Shown here: one piece after another, positions 13,974 to 20,344 of the stretch
How the letters are laid out: the number at the start of each line of letters is the position of its first letter
How positions within the stretch are numbered: the first letter of the stretch is position 1
DNA from: a virus
Virus record (IMG/VR): IMGVR_UViG_3300025646_000202
Span: 1 to 31,336 of that record
Strand: one strand, 5' to 3'
DNA: 31,336 nucleotides
Program-made: the position numbers and the translations under genes
Notes under the pieces: generated by a model
The model's database searches: none
The model's input: the letters and a program-made list of their open reading frames with translations, nothing else
Told to the model about the DNA's origin: nothing

Positions 13974-15029
13974 ATGGTTACTATTGCACAACCCCAAACT
14001 AAAAATCTTTGGGACGACTTCTGCGATTGGGTAACCAGTACAGATAACCGTCTTTATGTCGGCTGGTTTGGAACACTGATGATTCCGTGTCTCCTTGCTG
14101 CAGCCATTTGCTTTATCATCGCCTTCATTGCTGCACCTCCGGTGGACATTGATGGCATTCGTGAGCCTGTTGCTGGCTCTCTTCTCTATGGAAACAACAT
14201 CATATCGGGAGCCGTCGTTCCGAGCAGCAATGCCATCGGACTACACTTCTACCCAATTTGGGAAGCTAATTCACTTGATGAATGGCTCTACAACGGCGGT
14301 CCTTTCCAGCTTACCGTCTTCCACTTCCTCATTGGCATCTATGCTTACATGGGACGAGAGTGGGAACTTAGCTATCGACTAGGAATGAGGCCGTGGATTT
14401 GTGTCGCATATTCAGCTCCGGTGGCGGCAGCTACCGCTGTATTCCTTGTCTATCCCTTTGGCCAAGGAAGCTTCTCTGATGCTATGCCTTTGGGTATCTC
14501 GGGAACCTTCAACTACATGCTGGTGTTCCAGGCTGAACATAACATTCTTATGCACCCCTTCCATATGCTGGGAGTTGCAGGTGTTTTTGGTGGGTCTTTA
14601 TTTAGCGCGATGCACGGCAGTTTGGTTACGTCTAGTCTTGTTCGTGAAACGACTGAGGAAGTATCTCAGAACTATGGATACAAGTTTGGTCAAGAAGAGG
14701 AGACGTATAACATCGTTGCCGCTCATGGCTATTTTGGACGTTTGATCTTCCAGTATGCATCTTTCAATAATAGCCGTAGCCTTCATTTCTTCCTTGCTGC
14801 TTGGCCTGTTATTGGTATCTGGTTTGCTGCTTTGGGCGTTTCGACCATGGCTTTTAATCTTAATGGTTTCAACTTTAACCAGAGCCTTCTCGATTCTCAA
14901 GGGCAAGTGATTAACACTTGGGCTGATGTACTCAACCGTGCTAACCTTGGATTTGAAGTAATGCACGAACGTAATGCTCATAACTTCCCTCTTGACCTTG
15001 CTACACACACCGCTCCGGTGATCGGCTAA
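13974..15029 (+). CDS. psbA: Photosystem II reaction-centre protein D1
   Basis: A 351-aa D1 protein, host-derived, that replaces photodamaged host D1 so that photosynthetic electron flow continues during infection. Five hydrophobic helices and the conserved blocks are present: [56 protein letters not shown] (TyrZ and Asp170 region), [15 protein letters not shown] (Glu189, His190, His198 region), [13 protein letters not shown] (Ser264 and His272 region) and [13 protein letters not shown] (Mn-cluster ligands). The residue matching D1 position 130 is Glu129, the form linked to high-light D1 variants. The C-terminal extension after the processing Ala is only 8 residues (THTAPVIG), shorter than in most cyanobacterial D1. 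The reading frame is uninterrupted, with no intron. It begins 5 bases after the RlpA-like gene and overlaps the next gene by TAATG. Confidence 0.99.
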   Translation: MVTIAQPQTKNLWDDFCDWVTSTDNRLYVGWFGTLMIPCLLAAAICFIIAFIAAPPVDIDGIREPVAGSLLYGNNIISGAVVPSSNAIGLHFYPIWEANSLDEWLYNGGPFQLTVFHFLIGIYAYMGREWELSYRLGMRPWICVAYSAPVAAATAVFLVYPFGQGSFSDAMPLGISGTFNYMLVFQAEHNILMHPFHMLGVAGVFGGSLFSAMHGSLVTSSLVRETTEEVSQNYGYKFGQEEETYNIVAAHGYFGRLIFQYASFNNSRSLHFFLAAWPVIGIWFAALGVSTMAFNLNGFNFNQSLLDSQGQVINTWADVLNRANLGFEVMHERNAHNFPLDLATHTAPVIG

Positions 15030-15178
15030 TGGCTAAGCGTGGTCTCTATGCGAACATCCACGCCAAGCGTAAGCGTATCGCTGCTGGTAGTGGTGAGAAG
15101 ATGAGAAAGGCTGGAGCCAAAGGTGCTCCAACTGCTGCTCAATTTAAGAAGGCAGCTAAGACTGCTAAGAAGAAGTAA
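15029..15178 (+). CDS. 49-aa basic protein, common in marine phages
   Basis: A small Lys/Ala-rich protein beginning [17 protein letters not shown], with GEKMRKAGAKGAPTA in the middle and a Lys-rich end. It starts on the TAATG overlap with psbA. I recall very similar GLYANIHAKRKRI...GEKMRKxGAKGAPT proteins in many marine cyanophages, so it is real and conserved, but its function is unknown to me. Strong positive charge suggests binding to nucleic acid. Its TAA stop is directly followed, in the same frame and without another stop, by the riboswitch region and the 34-aa peptide gene. Confidence 0.85.
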   Translation: MAKRGLYANIHAKRKRIAAGSGEKMRKAGAKGAPTAAQFKKAAKTAKKK

Positions 15179-15186
15179 GCAACGTA

Positions 15187-15236
15187 CGTTCATCCCTTTC
15201 GGGACGCATACCGCCTGAGCATGGAACGGGGCTCAG
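15187..15236 (+). promoter_or_regulatory. Glutamine-II (Downstream-peptide) riboswitch candidate
   Basis: An H-type pseudoknot can be drawn directly from the bases. P1 is CGTTC 15187-15191 with GAACG 15224-15228. A hairpin inside its loop is TCCC 15193-15196 with GGGA 15201-15204 (loop TTTC). A pseudoknot helix is CTGAGC 15215-15220 with GCTCAG 15231-15236. The conserved-looking parts CGTTCATCC, GGACGCAT and ATGGAACGG agree with my memory of the Downstream-peptide RNA family, shown to bind L-glutamine and known from marine picocyanobacteria and cyanophage, where it precedes short peptide genes. A short peptide gene indeed starts 17 bases downstream. It would couple this peptide's expression to glutamine, a nitrogen-status signal. 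The family assignment is from memory and not a covariance-model hit. Confidence 0.8.
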
Positions 15237-15253
15237 ACACTTCTTTCCTTACA

Positions 15254-15358
15254 ATGACACAAGTCGAATTGGATGCCCGTGTACGGGAGCAGAAAGCTGC
15301 TGACAAGGAGCAGAAGCTGAAGTATCGCGGCGTTGCTTACACACCTAAACAAAAATAA
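15254..15358 (+). CDS. 34-aa peptide downstream of the riboswitch
   Basis: A short charged peptide, MTQVELDARVREQKAADKEQ followed by KLKYRGVAYTPKQK. The first two-thirds look like one amphipathic, charged helix; the end carries a YRGVAY motif reminiscent of small cyanobacterial proteins with YRGVxY. Glutamine-II riboswitches typically precede such 17-100 aa peptides, which is strong contextual support. No Shine-Dalgarno is obvious before ATG 15254. An in-frame ATG at 15221, inside the aptamer, would add 11 residues, and the frame is open back to the stop of the 49-aa gene at 15178. The likely role is a small regulator of host nitrogen or carbon metabolism, but this is inference. Confidence 0.75.
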   Translation: MTQVELDARVREQKAADKEQKLKYRGVAYTPKQK

Positions 15359-15627
15359 ACTTTAATAAGGAATCTCTTATTAAAGGTTCCCCCTCCTATC
15401 TTTAATAGTGGGGCTGAAATCCACAGAGATGTGGTTGGAGTCAGGCACCTCAGAGTCGGACCTGGCTCCTATTGACTATTGGCCGGTTACGACCGACACC
15501 CTTTAGTCATGACGGTCTGGAGAGACAGACAATTTTCAAAAAACTTGAATGGCAATGAATACTGAAAATTCACTGCAATTCCTATGCGCATAGGGAGACT
15601 GTATAAAACAACTCTCTCTTTTCTATT
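15359..15627 (+). promoter_or_regulatory. Structured non-coding leader of the major capsid gene
   Basis: 269 bases without a credible gene, packed with possible hairpins: a perfect 10-bp inverted repeat (15360-15369 with 15376-15385); CCCC/GGGG plus CTAT/ATAG (15390-15413); CCACA-GAGA-TGTGG (15421-15434); a 9-bp stem with one G-U (15437-15445 with 15461-15469); CGGT-TACG-ACCG (15484-15495); GTCTG/CAGAC (15515-15530); AATTTTCA/TGAAAATT (15531-15538 with 15563-15570); and a 14-bp palindrome (15581-15594). CCAC at 15421-15424 can pair either with GTGG 15408-15411 or within its own hairpin, so alternative folds exist. In T7 the same position holds the strongest late promoter and an RNase III site. 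I cannot assign a known RNA family. Confidence 0.65.
15581..15598 (+). promoter_or_regulatory. Palindrome with T7-like initiation sequence (candidate phage late promoter)
   Basis: The perfect 14-bp palindrome CCTATGCGCATAGG is followed by GAGAC, giving CATAGGGAGAC. T7 class III promoters end in TATAGGGAGA with transcription starting at GGGAGA, so this may be the phage RNA polymerase start for the capsid operon. It lies about 35 bases before the capsid GTG start. The rest of the T7 promoter is not recognisable and I saw no second copy in the window. Confidence 0.35.
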
Positions 15628-16641
15628 GTGGCTAACACTCTTGTTACTTCGGTAGGCTCGATTAACAATACGAGTTCTACCCCTCTTGCTCTTGGTACTG
15701 CTTATGATACCAAGTATGCAACTTATCTGAAACTGTTTACTGGCGAAATGATGAAGGCGTATGAAAGCGCCACTATCGCTAAAGGTACTGTGATGAGCCG
15801 CTCTCTGCGTGGGGGCAAATCTGCACAGTTCATTTTCACTGGTCGTATGACGGCGGCTTATCATGAGCCCGGCACTCCGATCCTTGGTACTAACAGCCCT
15901 CCGGTGGCTGAGAAGACCATCGTGATGGATGATCTTCTGATCAGCTCTGCTTTCGTGTATGATCTGGATGAAACGCTTGCACATTATAGCCTGCGTTCTG
16001 AGATCTCTGCTAAGATCGGTCATGCTCTGGCTGAGGCTTATGATAAGAAGATCTTCCGTCAGATCGCTAAAGCTGCTCGTGAAGCTCACCCGATCACTGC
16101 TGCTCCTGGTCCTGAGCCCGGCGGTAGTGTGATCAACATTGGTGCTAATAAAGAGTATGATGCTCAAGCACTGGTTGATGCTTTCTTTGAAGCTGCCTCT
16201 ATTCTCGATGAGAAGAACCTGCCTAAGCAAGGTCGTACCGCTGTGCTGTCCCCGCGTCAGTATTACGCTCTGATCTCTCAGGTTGATTCTAACATCCTGA
16301 ACCGTGACTTTGGTGCTAGCCAAGGTAACCTGAACTCTGGCGAAGGTCTCTATGAGATCGCTGGTATCTCCATCAAGCGTTCCAACAACCTGCCTTTCCT
16401 GGCTGGTAACGTGGCTGCTGTGAATGGTGAGAACAACGACTACTCCGGTAACTTCACCAACCACTGCGGTCTGATCTATCAGAAGGATGCCGTGGGTGTG
16501 GTTGAGGCTATTGGTCCTCAGGTTCAAACCACTGGTTCTGATGTTCGTACCATGTACCAAGGTGATATCATCGTTGGTCGTCTGGCCATGGGTGCTGGTA
16601 CCCTGAACCCCGCTGCTGCTATTGAGCTGCAAAATGTCTGA
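15628..16641 (+). CDS. Major capsid protein, T7 gp10-like
   Basis: A 337-aa HK97-fold capsid protein. It matches cyanopodovirus capsids: ANTLVTSVGSIN, ALGTAYDTKYATYLKLFTGE, SAQFIFTGRMTAAYHEPGTP, EKTIVMDDLLISSAFVYDLD, GRTAVLSPRQYYALI and a C-terminal YQGDIIVGRLAMGAG. The start is GTG at 15628; an in-frame TAA at 15604-15606 rules out anything further upstream, and no ATG fits. No Shine-Dalgarno lies near the GTG; the preceding bases are a pyrimidine run (ACTCTCTCTTTTCTATT). This is unusual for the most abundant virion protein. Codon choice is strongly biased, as in highly expressed genes. The reading frame is intact, with no sign of the capsid-gene intron reported in one related phage. Confidence 0.96.
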   Translation: MANTLVTSVGSINNTSSTPLALGTAYDTKYATYLKLFTGEMMKAYESATIAKGTVMSRSLRGGKSAQFIFTGRMTAAYHEPGTPILGTNSPPVAEKTIVMDDLLISSAFVYDLDETLAHYSLRSEISAKIGHALAEAYDKKIFRQIAKAAREAHPITAAPGPEPGGSVINIGANKEYDAQALVDAFFEAASILDEKNLPKQGRTAVLSPRQYYALISQVDSNILNRDFGASQGNLNSGEGLYEIAGISIKRSNNLPFLAGNVAAVNGENNDYSGNFTNHCGLIYQKDAVGVVEAIGPQVQTTGSDVRTMYQGDIIVGRLAMGAGTLNPAAAIELQNV

Positions 16642-16659
16642 TAAAGGAGGTACTAACTG

Positions 16660-16842
16660 ATGACTGTTGCTTCGGGTACTTCTATTATTATTCAGGAACC
16701 TAATGGTGTGGGTCTTGTAAGTTCTGAAACTTTCAACCCGCCTCGTCCTGTTGAAGTTGGTCGTTCAGTGACTGGTGGTGTAGAAACCAAGTATGTCCTG
16801 ACTTCGGCTGATGCAGACGGCAAACTCCCATATGCTGTTTGA
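16660..16842 (+). CDS. 60-aa protein after the capsid gene
   Basis: A small protein starting at ATG 16660 with a near-perfect Shine-Dalgarno AAGGAGG (16644-16650) nine bases upstream, implying strong translation. The sequence includes TSIIIQEPNGVGLVSSETF and GGVETKYVLTSADADGKLPY, a beta-type pattern without a known domain. Being translated at capsid level from the same message, it could be a minor or decorating head protein; that is inference. It lies 18 bases after the capsid stop. Confidence 0.8.
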   Translation: MTVASGTSIIIQEPNGVGLVSSETFNPPRPVEVGRSVTGGVETKYVLTSADADGKLPYAV

Positions 16843-16849
16843 TTGAATT

Positions 16850-17134
16850 ATGGCTAATCTTACTACTGCTGCTGGTAATAACGGTGCTGCTGGCACTGTT
16901 AATTTTGCTACCCGCACGATCACTGGTGCCCTTGGTACCACCTACTCTGACAACGGTACTCTGGCTGTCTCTGACAATCATGCTGTCCGTCGTTCTGTGG
17001 CTAAAACCGCTCAAGGTTTTGGCTCTGCTGTGAACGCTTCTACTGTGTTCTCTGAGACTCAAGGTTTCCGTACCGCTTATTCTGGTGTGGAAGCTGATTC
17101 TCCTGCTCTGGATGCAGCTCGCGTTGCTGCCTGA
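16850..17134 (+). CDS. 94-aa protein, possible head-associated protein
   Basis: A small Ala/Gly/Thr-rich protein, starting MANLTTAAGNNGAAGTVNFA and containing TYSDNGTLAVSDNHAVRRSV and GVEADSPALDAARVAA. I do not recognise a family. It begins 7 bases after the previous stop and is the last gene before the intrinsic terminator, so it shares the capsid transcript. Its codon use is like that of the capsid gene. A structural role is likely from context but not shown. Confidence 0.75.
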   Translation: MANLTTAAGNNGAAGTVNFATRTITGALGTTYSDNGTLAVSDNHAVRRSVAKTAQGFGSAVNASTVFSETQGFRTAYSGVEADSPALDAARVAA

Positions 17135-17144
17135 GTTATCTTTT

Positions 17145-17170
17145 GGGAGTCCTTCGGGGCTCCCTTTTTT
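17145..17170 (+). terminator. Intrinsic terminator after the capsid operon
   Basis: A GC-rich 8-bp stem GGGAGTCC (17145-17152) with GGGCTCCC (17157-17164), one G-U pair and a UUCG tetraloop, followed by six T (17165-17170). It stands between the capsid cluster and the tail genes, the same place as the T7 T-phi terminator after gene 10. It would lower tail-gene transcription relative to capsid. Confidence 0.95.
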
Positions 17171-17196
17171 CTTACTATACATATAACATTATTGTT

Positions 17197-17865
17197 ATGT
17201 CATTTCACACCACTGGCTCTAAAACTGAGCTACAAGCTATTAACCAAATTTTGGCGTCAGTTGGTCAAGCGCCTGTGACCACTTTGGAGACTGAAACAGT
17301 AGAACGTGCTGACGGTTCTACCGTAACCATAGTAACCAACCCGGACGTTGCGATTGCTTATGATACCTTTCAAGAAGTATCTAGAGAAGTCCAGGCTGAA
17401 GGATGGACATTCAATAAAGAATATGATTTCCCACTAGCACCTGATGGTAACAAACATATTGCATTTCCTATCAATGCTTTACAAGTAGATATCTCCAACA
17501 ATCCTGCATATACAGCTTATGCTTATATTGATCTGGTGAAGAAAGGTGGTTATCTTTATGACCGTCGTGCTCATACAGATGAGTGGGATGATTCTATCTA
17601 CTGTGATATTGTATGGTGGAGAGAATGGACTGATCTCCCAGCTCCTATTCAAGACTACATTACAGCACGAGCTGCGACTATTGTAGCTAGTCGTATTGTC
17701 GGTGATAGCAACCAATATCAAATCCTTCAACAAAAAGAAGCGTACTGCAGAGCTATGGCTATTGAGTATGAATGTAATCAAGGTGATTACTCATACTTTG
17801 GTACGCCTAGGGAGGGATCTGCTTATCAATCCTTCCAACCGTTTAAAGCACTACAGAGGTGGTAA
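17197..17865 (+). CDS. Tail tubular protein A, T7 gp11-like
   Basis: A 222-aa gatekeeper protein that would form the ring joining portal and tail nozzle. Family features are TELQAINQILASVGQAPV at the start, VAIAYDTFQEVSREVQAEGWTF and FNKEYDFPLAPD, and a DLPAPIQDYITARAATIVASR helix near the end. The T7 protein is 196 aa. The frame is open back to 17143 inside the terminator; ATG 17197, just before SFHTTGSKTEL, fits the family better. It has no strong Shine-Dalgarno. It ends on the TAATG overlap with the next gene. Confidence 0.93.
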   Translation: MSFHTTGSKTELQAINQILASVGQAPVTTLETETVERADGSTVTIVTNPDVAIAYDTFQEVSREVQAEGWTFNKEYDFPLAPDGNKHIAFPINALQVDISNNPAYTAYAYIDLVKKGGYLYDRRAHTDEWDDSIYCDIVWWREWTDLPAPIQDYITARAATIVASRIVGDSNQYQILQQKEAYCRAMAIEYECNQGDYSYFGTPREGSAYQSFQPFKALQRW

Positions 17866-20342
17866 TGGCAGCAATCACACAACAAATCGCTACCTTTCTT
17901 GGTGGTATTAGTACCCAAGAAGATATTAAGAAATCTCCAGGTCAGGTAGCTGAAATCCTTAACGGTTATCCCGACCCTACATTTGGTCTTGTTAAAAGAA
18001 ATGGTAGTCAGTTTCTTACTACCCTAACTAATGCTGCAGGTTTAGATAACGGTTATTGGTTTAACATTAACCGAGATGATGATGAAAGCTACATTGGTGT
18101 AATCACTAACTCTGGTGATATTCGGATCTGGAATATGATTCCAACACTTAGTGGTAGTCAGTATGTCTGGACTGAAGCGACCATCACAGGTAAAAGCAAT
18201 GCTGATGTTATCAGTTACCTGACAAGTACCAAAGCAGTAGATAGTATTCATGATGTAACTTATCTTGATCAGACTTATTTGATCAATAAGACAAAGACTG
18301 TTGCAATGCAACCCAAGACAAACTATACTCTTGGGACTCGTGGTACGGTTGTTGTTGCATTCATTGAACAAGGTAACTATACAATTTATTTGAATGGTAC
18401 AGCCTGCACACATGCTATAGCAAGCAACGATACACTTGATCATGTTCTAACAACACTATCAACAGCTATCACTACCAATACCACAGGCTTTACTGTGGCT
18501 AAATATGGTAGCTCTCTGGAGATTACACATGCCTCACCTTTTACTTTGGAGGTAAAGGCGGGTGATAGTGGCCTAGCGTTGACTTCATATCAAGATGAAG
18601 TAACAAGTACCAGCCGCTTATCTTCTACTACCGTTAATGGTCGTAGGGTTAAGATCATTAACTCCATCAATGAACGTAATTCTTACTTTGTTCAATTCAA
18701 AGGTGTAAGTGGATCTACTACCAATGCTGGTACAGGTTATTGGGAAGAATCACTTGGTTGGGAAGATGATGGTGGTACAAACAAACTAGCTAGTGCTGGT
18801 TTTGATGCCACTACAATGCCATATAAGTTGATCAATACTGGCTTGAATACCTTTACCATCTCTCAAGAAACTTGGGCACCTCGTGCTACAGGTAATGACT
18901 ACGGTAATCCAGTACCTTCTTTTGTCAATAAGACAATTAAGTTTGGTGTATTGAACAGTAACCGTTTGGCTTTCTTGTCACCCGACTCAGTTGTTATGAG
19001 TGTGGCAAAGGATTTCCCTAACTTTTTCTACACTAGTGCTCAAACAGTTACTGCTGCTGATCCTGTTGATGTAGATGTTTCTAGCTTTAGGGTTGGTACA
19101 CTTCACTCTGCTGTATCTAGACCACAAGGTTTGATTCTGTTCAGTCAATTTGAACAGTTCTTGATGTATTCTGAAAGTGGTAACCTGACACCGTTTGACT
19201 CAATTATTCGTACAATTGGTCAATATGAAAGTGCTGCTGATGTACCTGTAAAGGATATGGGTAGTTATGTAAGCTTTGTCTCACGTACTCCTTTGTATTC
19301 TAAGGTCTTTGGTATGCAACCACGTGGTGGTAGTGAAACGCCAACGACTGTAGATATCAGCCAAGTTGTAGCTGAATACCTTCCTGTAGATATTACTAAG
19401 CTAGCAACAGATCCACAGAACTCTTTGCTTGCTACATACAGTGATACAACAAAATGTCTGTACCTGTATAAATTCTACAGTAATGGTGAGCAGCAATTGA
19501 TGCAAGCCTGGTTTAAATGGGATCTACCTGGTTCTATTCAATTCATGGAAATCATTCAGAACGTGTTGTTCTTTGTAACGAAGAACGGTTCTGACTATCA
19601 ACTTGGTATGGTGAGTATGGTGCAAACACCGTATCCAGTTAGTAGCCGTTTCCCGACGTTTGGTAACATTACTATGTCTACTGCACGTCTTGATTTCCTG
19701 TATCCAGCATCTATCGCTGGTACTATTACCTATAATCCGGTAACAAAACGATCTACCTTACCTACTCTTTATACACACATTGCTGGTAAACAACCTGTTG
19801 CAGTTACCATCCCAACAGTAACAACTGCTGCTCCAGTTGGTATTAACGAACTCTCTAAGCTGTTTATTTCACAACAAACCAACCAACCTAATGCTGGTTT
19901 TGTTATGGACATTGATCCTACTGATTGGTCAATTCCTGGTGATTGGACAGGTCAAGAAAGTAATCTTGCTATTGGTTATGAGTACACCTATGAAGTAGAA
20001 TTACCCACTTATTTCTACGCTCCTGGTAATCAACCAAAAGATTGGAGTTCAATACTAACAATTGCTAGGATGAAGTTCAGTCTTGGTCTTAGTGGTCTTG
20101 TTGGATTCTATCAGAAGAAGTATGGTTCACCCGAATGGCGTCCTGTTCAATCAGTTCAGGAAGCAGATCGTTATATTGAAAGTAACGCACCATTAGTACA
20201 AAACACGGTAGTCACTGTGCCTATTCATCAACGTAACACTAGCTTCCAATTGAAAATTAACAGTACATCACCATTCCCTGTTACATTGAGTAGCATGACT
20301 TGGGAAGGTAACTATTCACCTCGTTATTATAGGAGGGCTTAA
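17865..20342 (+). CDS. Tail tubular protein B (nozzle), T7 gp12-like
   Basis: An 825-aa tail nozzle protein (T7 gp12 is 794). The N-terminus has the typical ATFLGGISTQEDIKKSPGQV and AEILNGYPDPTFGLVKRNG segments shared by podovirus nozzle proteins, and later blocks such as NSYFVQFKG, GYWEE, FFYTSAQTVTAADPVDVDVS and QGLILFSQFEQFLM. It would form a hexameric tube below gp11 and carry the fibres. Mostly beta-rich sequence with no membrane segment. I prefer the ATG at 17865 (TAATG with gp11) to the GTG six bases upstream. Its end, TATAGGAGGGCTTAAGG, supplies the ribosome-binding site of the next gene. Confidence 0.95.
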   Translation: MAAITQQIATFLGGISTQEDIKKSPGQVAEILNGYPDPTFGLVKRNGSQFLTTLTNAAGLDNGYWFNINRDDDESYIGVITNSGDIRIWNMIPTLSGSQYVWTEATITGKSNADVISYLTSTKAVDSIHDVTYLDQTYLINKTKTVAMQPKTNYTLGTRGTVVVAFIEQGNYTIYLNGTACTHAIASNDTLDHVLTTLSTAITTNTTGFTVAKYGSSLEITHASPFTLEVKAGDSGLALTSYQDEVTSTSRLSSTTVNGRRVKIINSINERNSYFVQFKGVSGSTTNAGTGYWEESLGWEDDGGTNKLASAGFDATTMPYKLINTGLNTFTISQETWAPRATGNDYGNPVPSFVNKTIKFGVLNSNRLAFLSPDSVVMSVAKDFPNFFYTSAQTVTAADPVDVDVSSFRVGTLHSAVSRPQGLILFSQFEQFLMYSESGNLTPFDSIIRTIGQYESAADVPVKDMGSYVSFVSRTPLYSKVFGMQPRGGSETPTTVDISQVVAEYLPVDITKLATDPQNSLLATYSDTTKCLYLYKFYSNGEQQLMQAWFKWDLPGSIQFMEIIQNVLFFVTKNGSDYQLGMVSMVQTPYPVSSRFPTFGNITMSTARLDFLYPASIAGTITYNPVTKRSTLPTLYTHIAGKQPVAVTIPTVTTAAPVGINELSKLFISQQTNQPNAGFVMDIDPTDWSIPGDWTGQESNLAIGYEYTYEVELPTYFYAPGNQPKDWSSILTIARMKFSLGLSGLVGFYQKKYGSPEWRPVQSVQEADRYIESNAPLVQNTVVTVPIHQRNTSFQLKINSTSPFPVTLSSMTWEGNYSPRYYRRA

Positions 20343-20344
20343 GG

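Noticed and set aside
15549-15593. A 14-aa frame (MAMNTENSLQFLCA) in the capsid leader
   Set aside because: It has no ribosome-binding site, ends inside the palindrome, and is short enough to occur by chance.
15359-15627. Group I intron, tRNA or tmRNA in the capsid leader
   Set aside because: GGGGCTGA near 15410 recalls a tmRNA start, but no matching 3' CAGCCCC exists. No T-arm (GGTTCRA) or cloverleaf fits, and the conserved P7 core of group I introns was not found. Exon-like ends around the GTG do not make a valid U-G splice pair.
15487-16632. A 381-codon open frame on the minus strand opposite the capsid gene
   Set aside because: It mirrors the capsid gene, whose strong codon bias avoids codons that give antisense stops. 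The predicted protein is low-complexity and Ser/Thr/Arg-rich, has no recognisable domain, and would be the only minus-strand gene.
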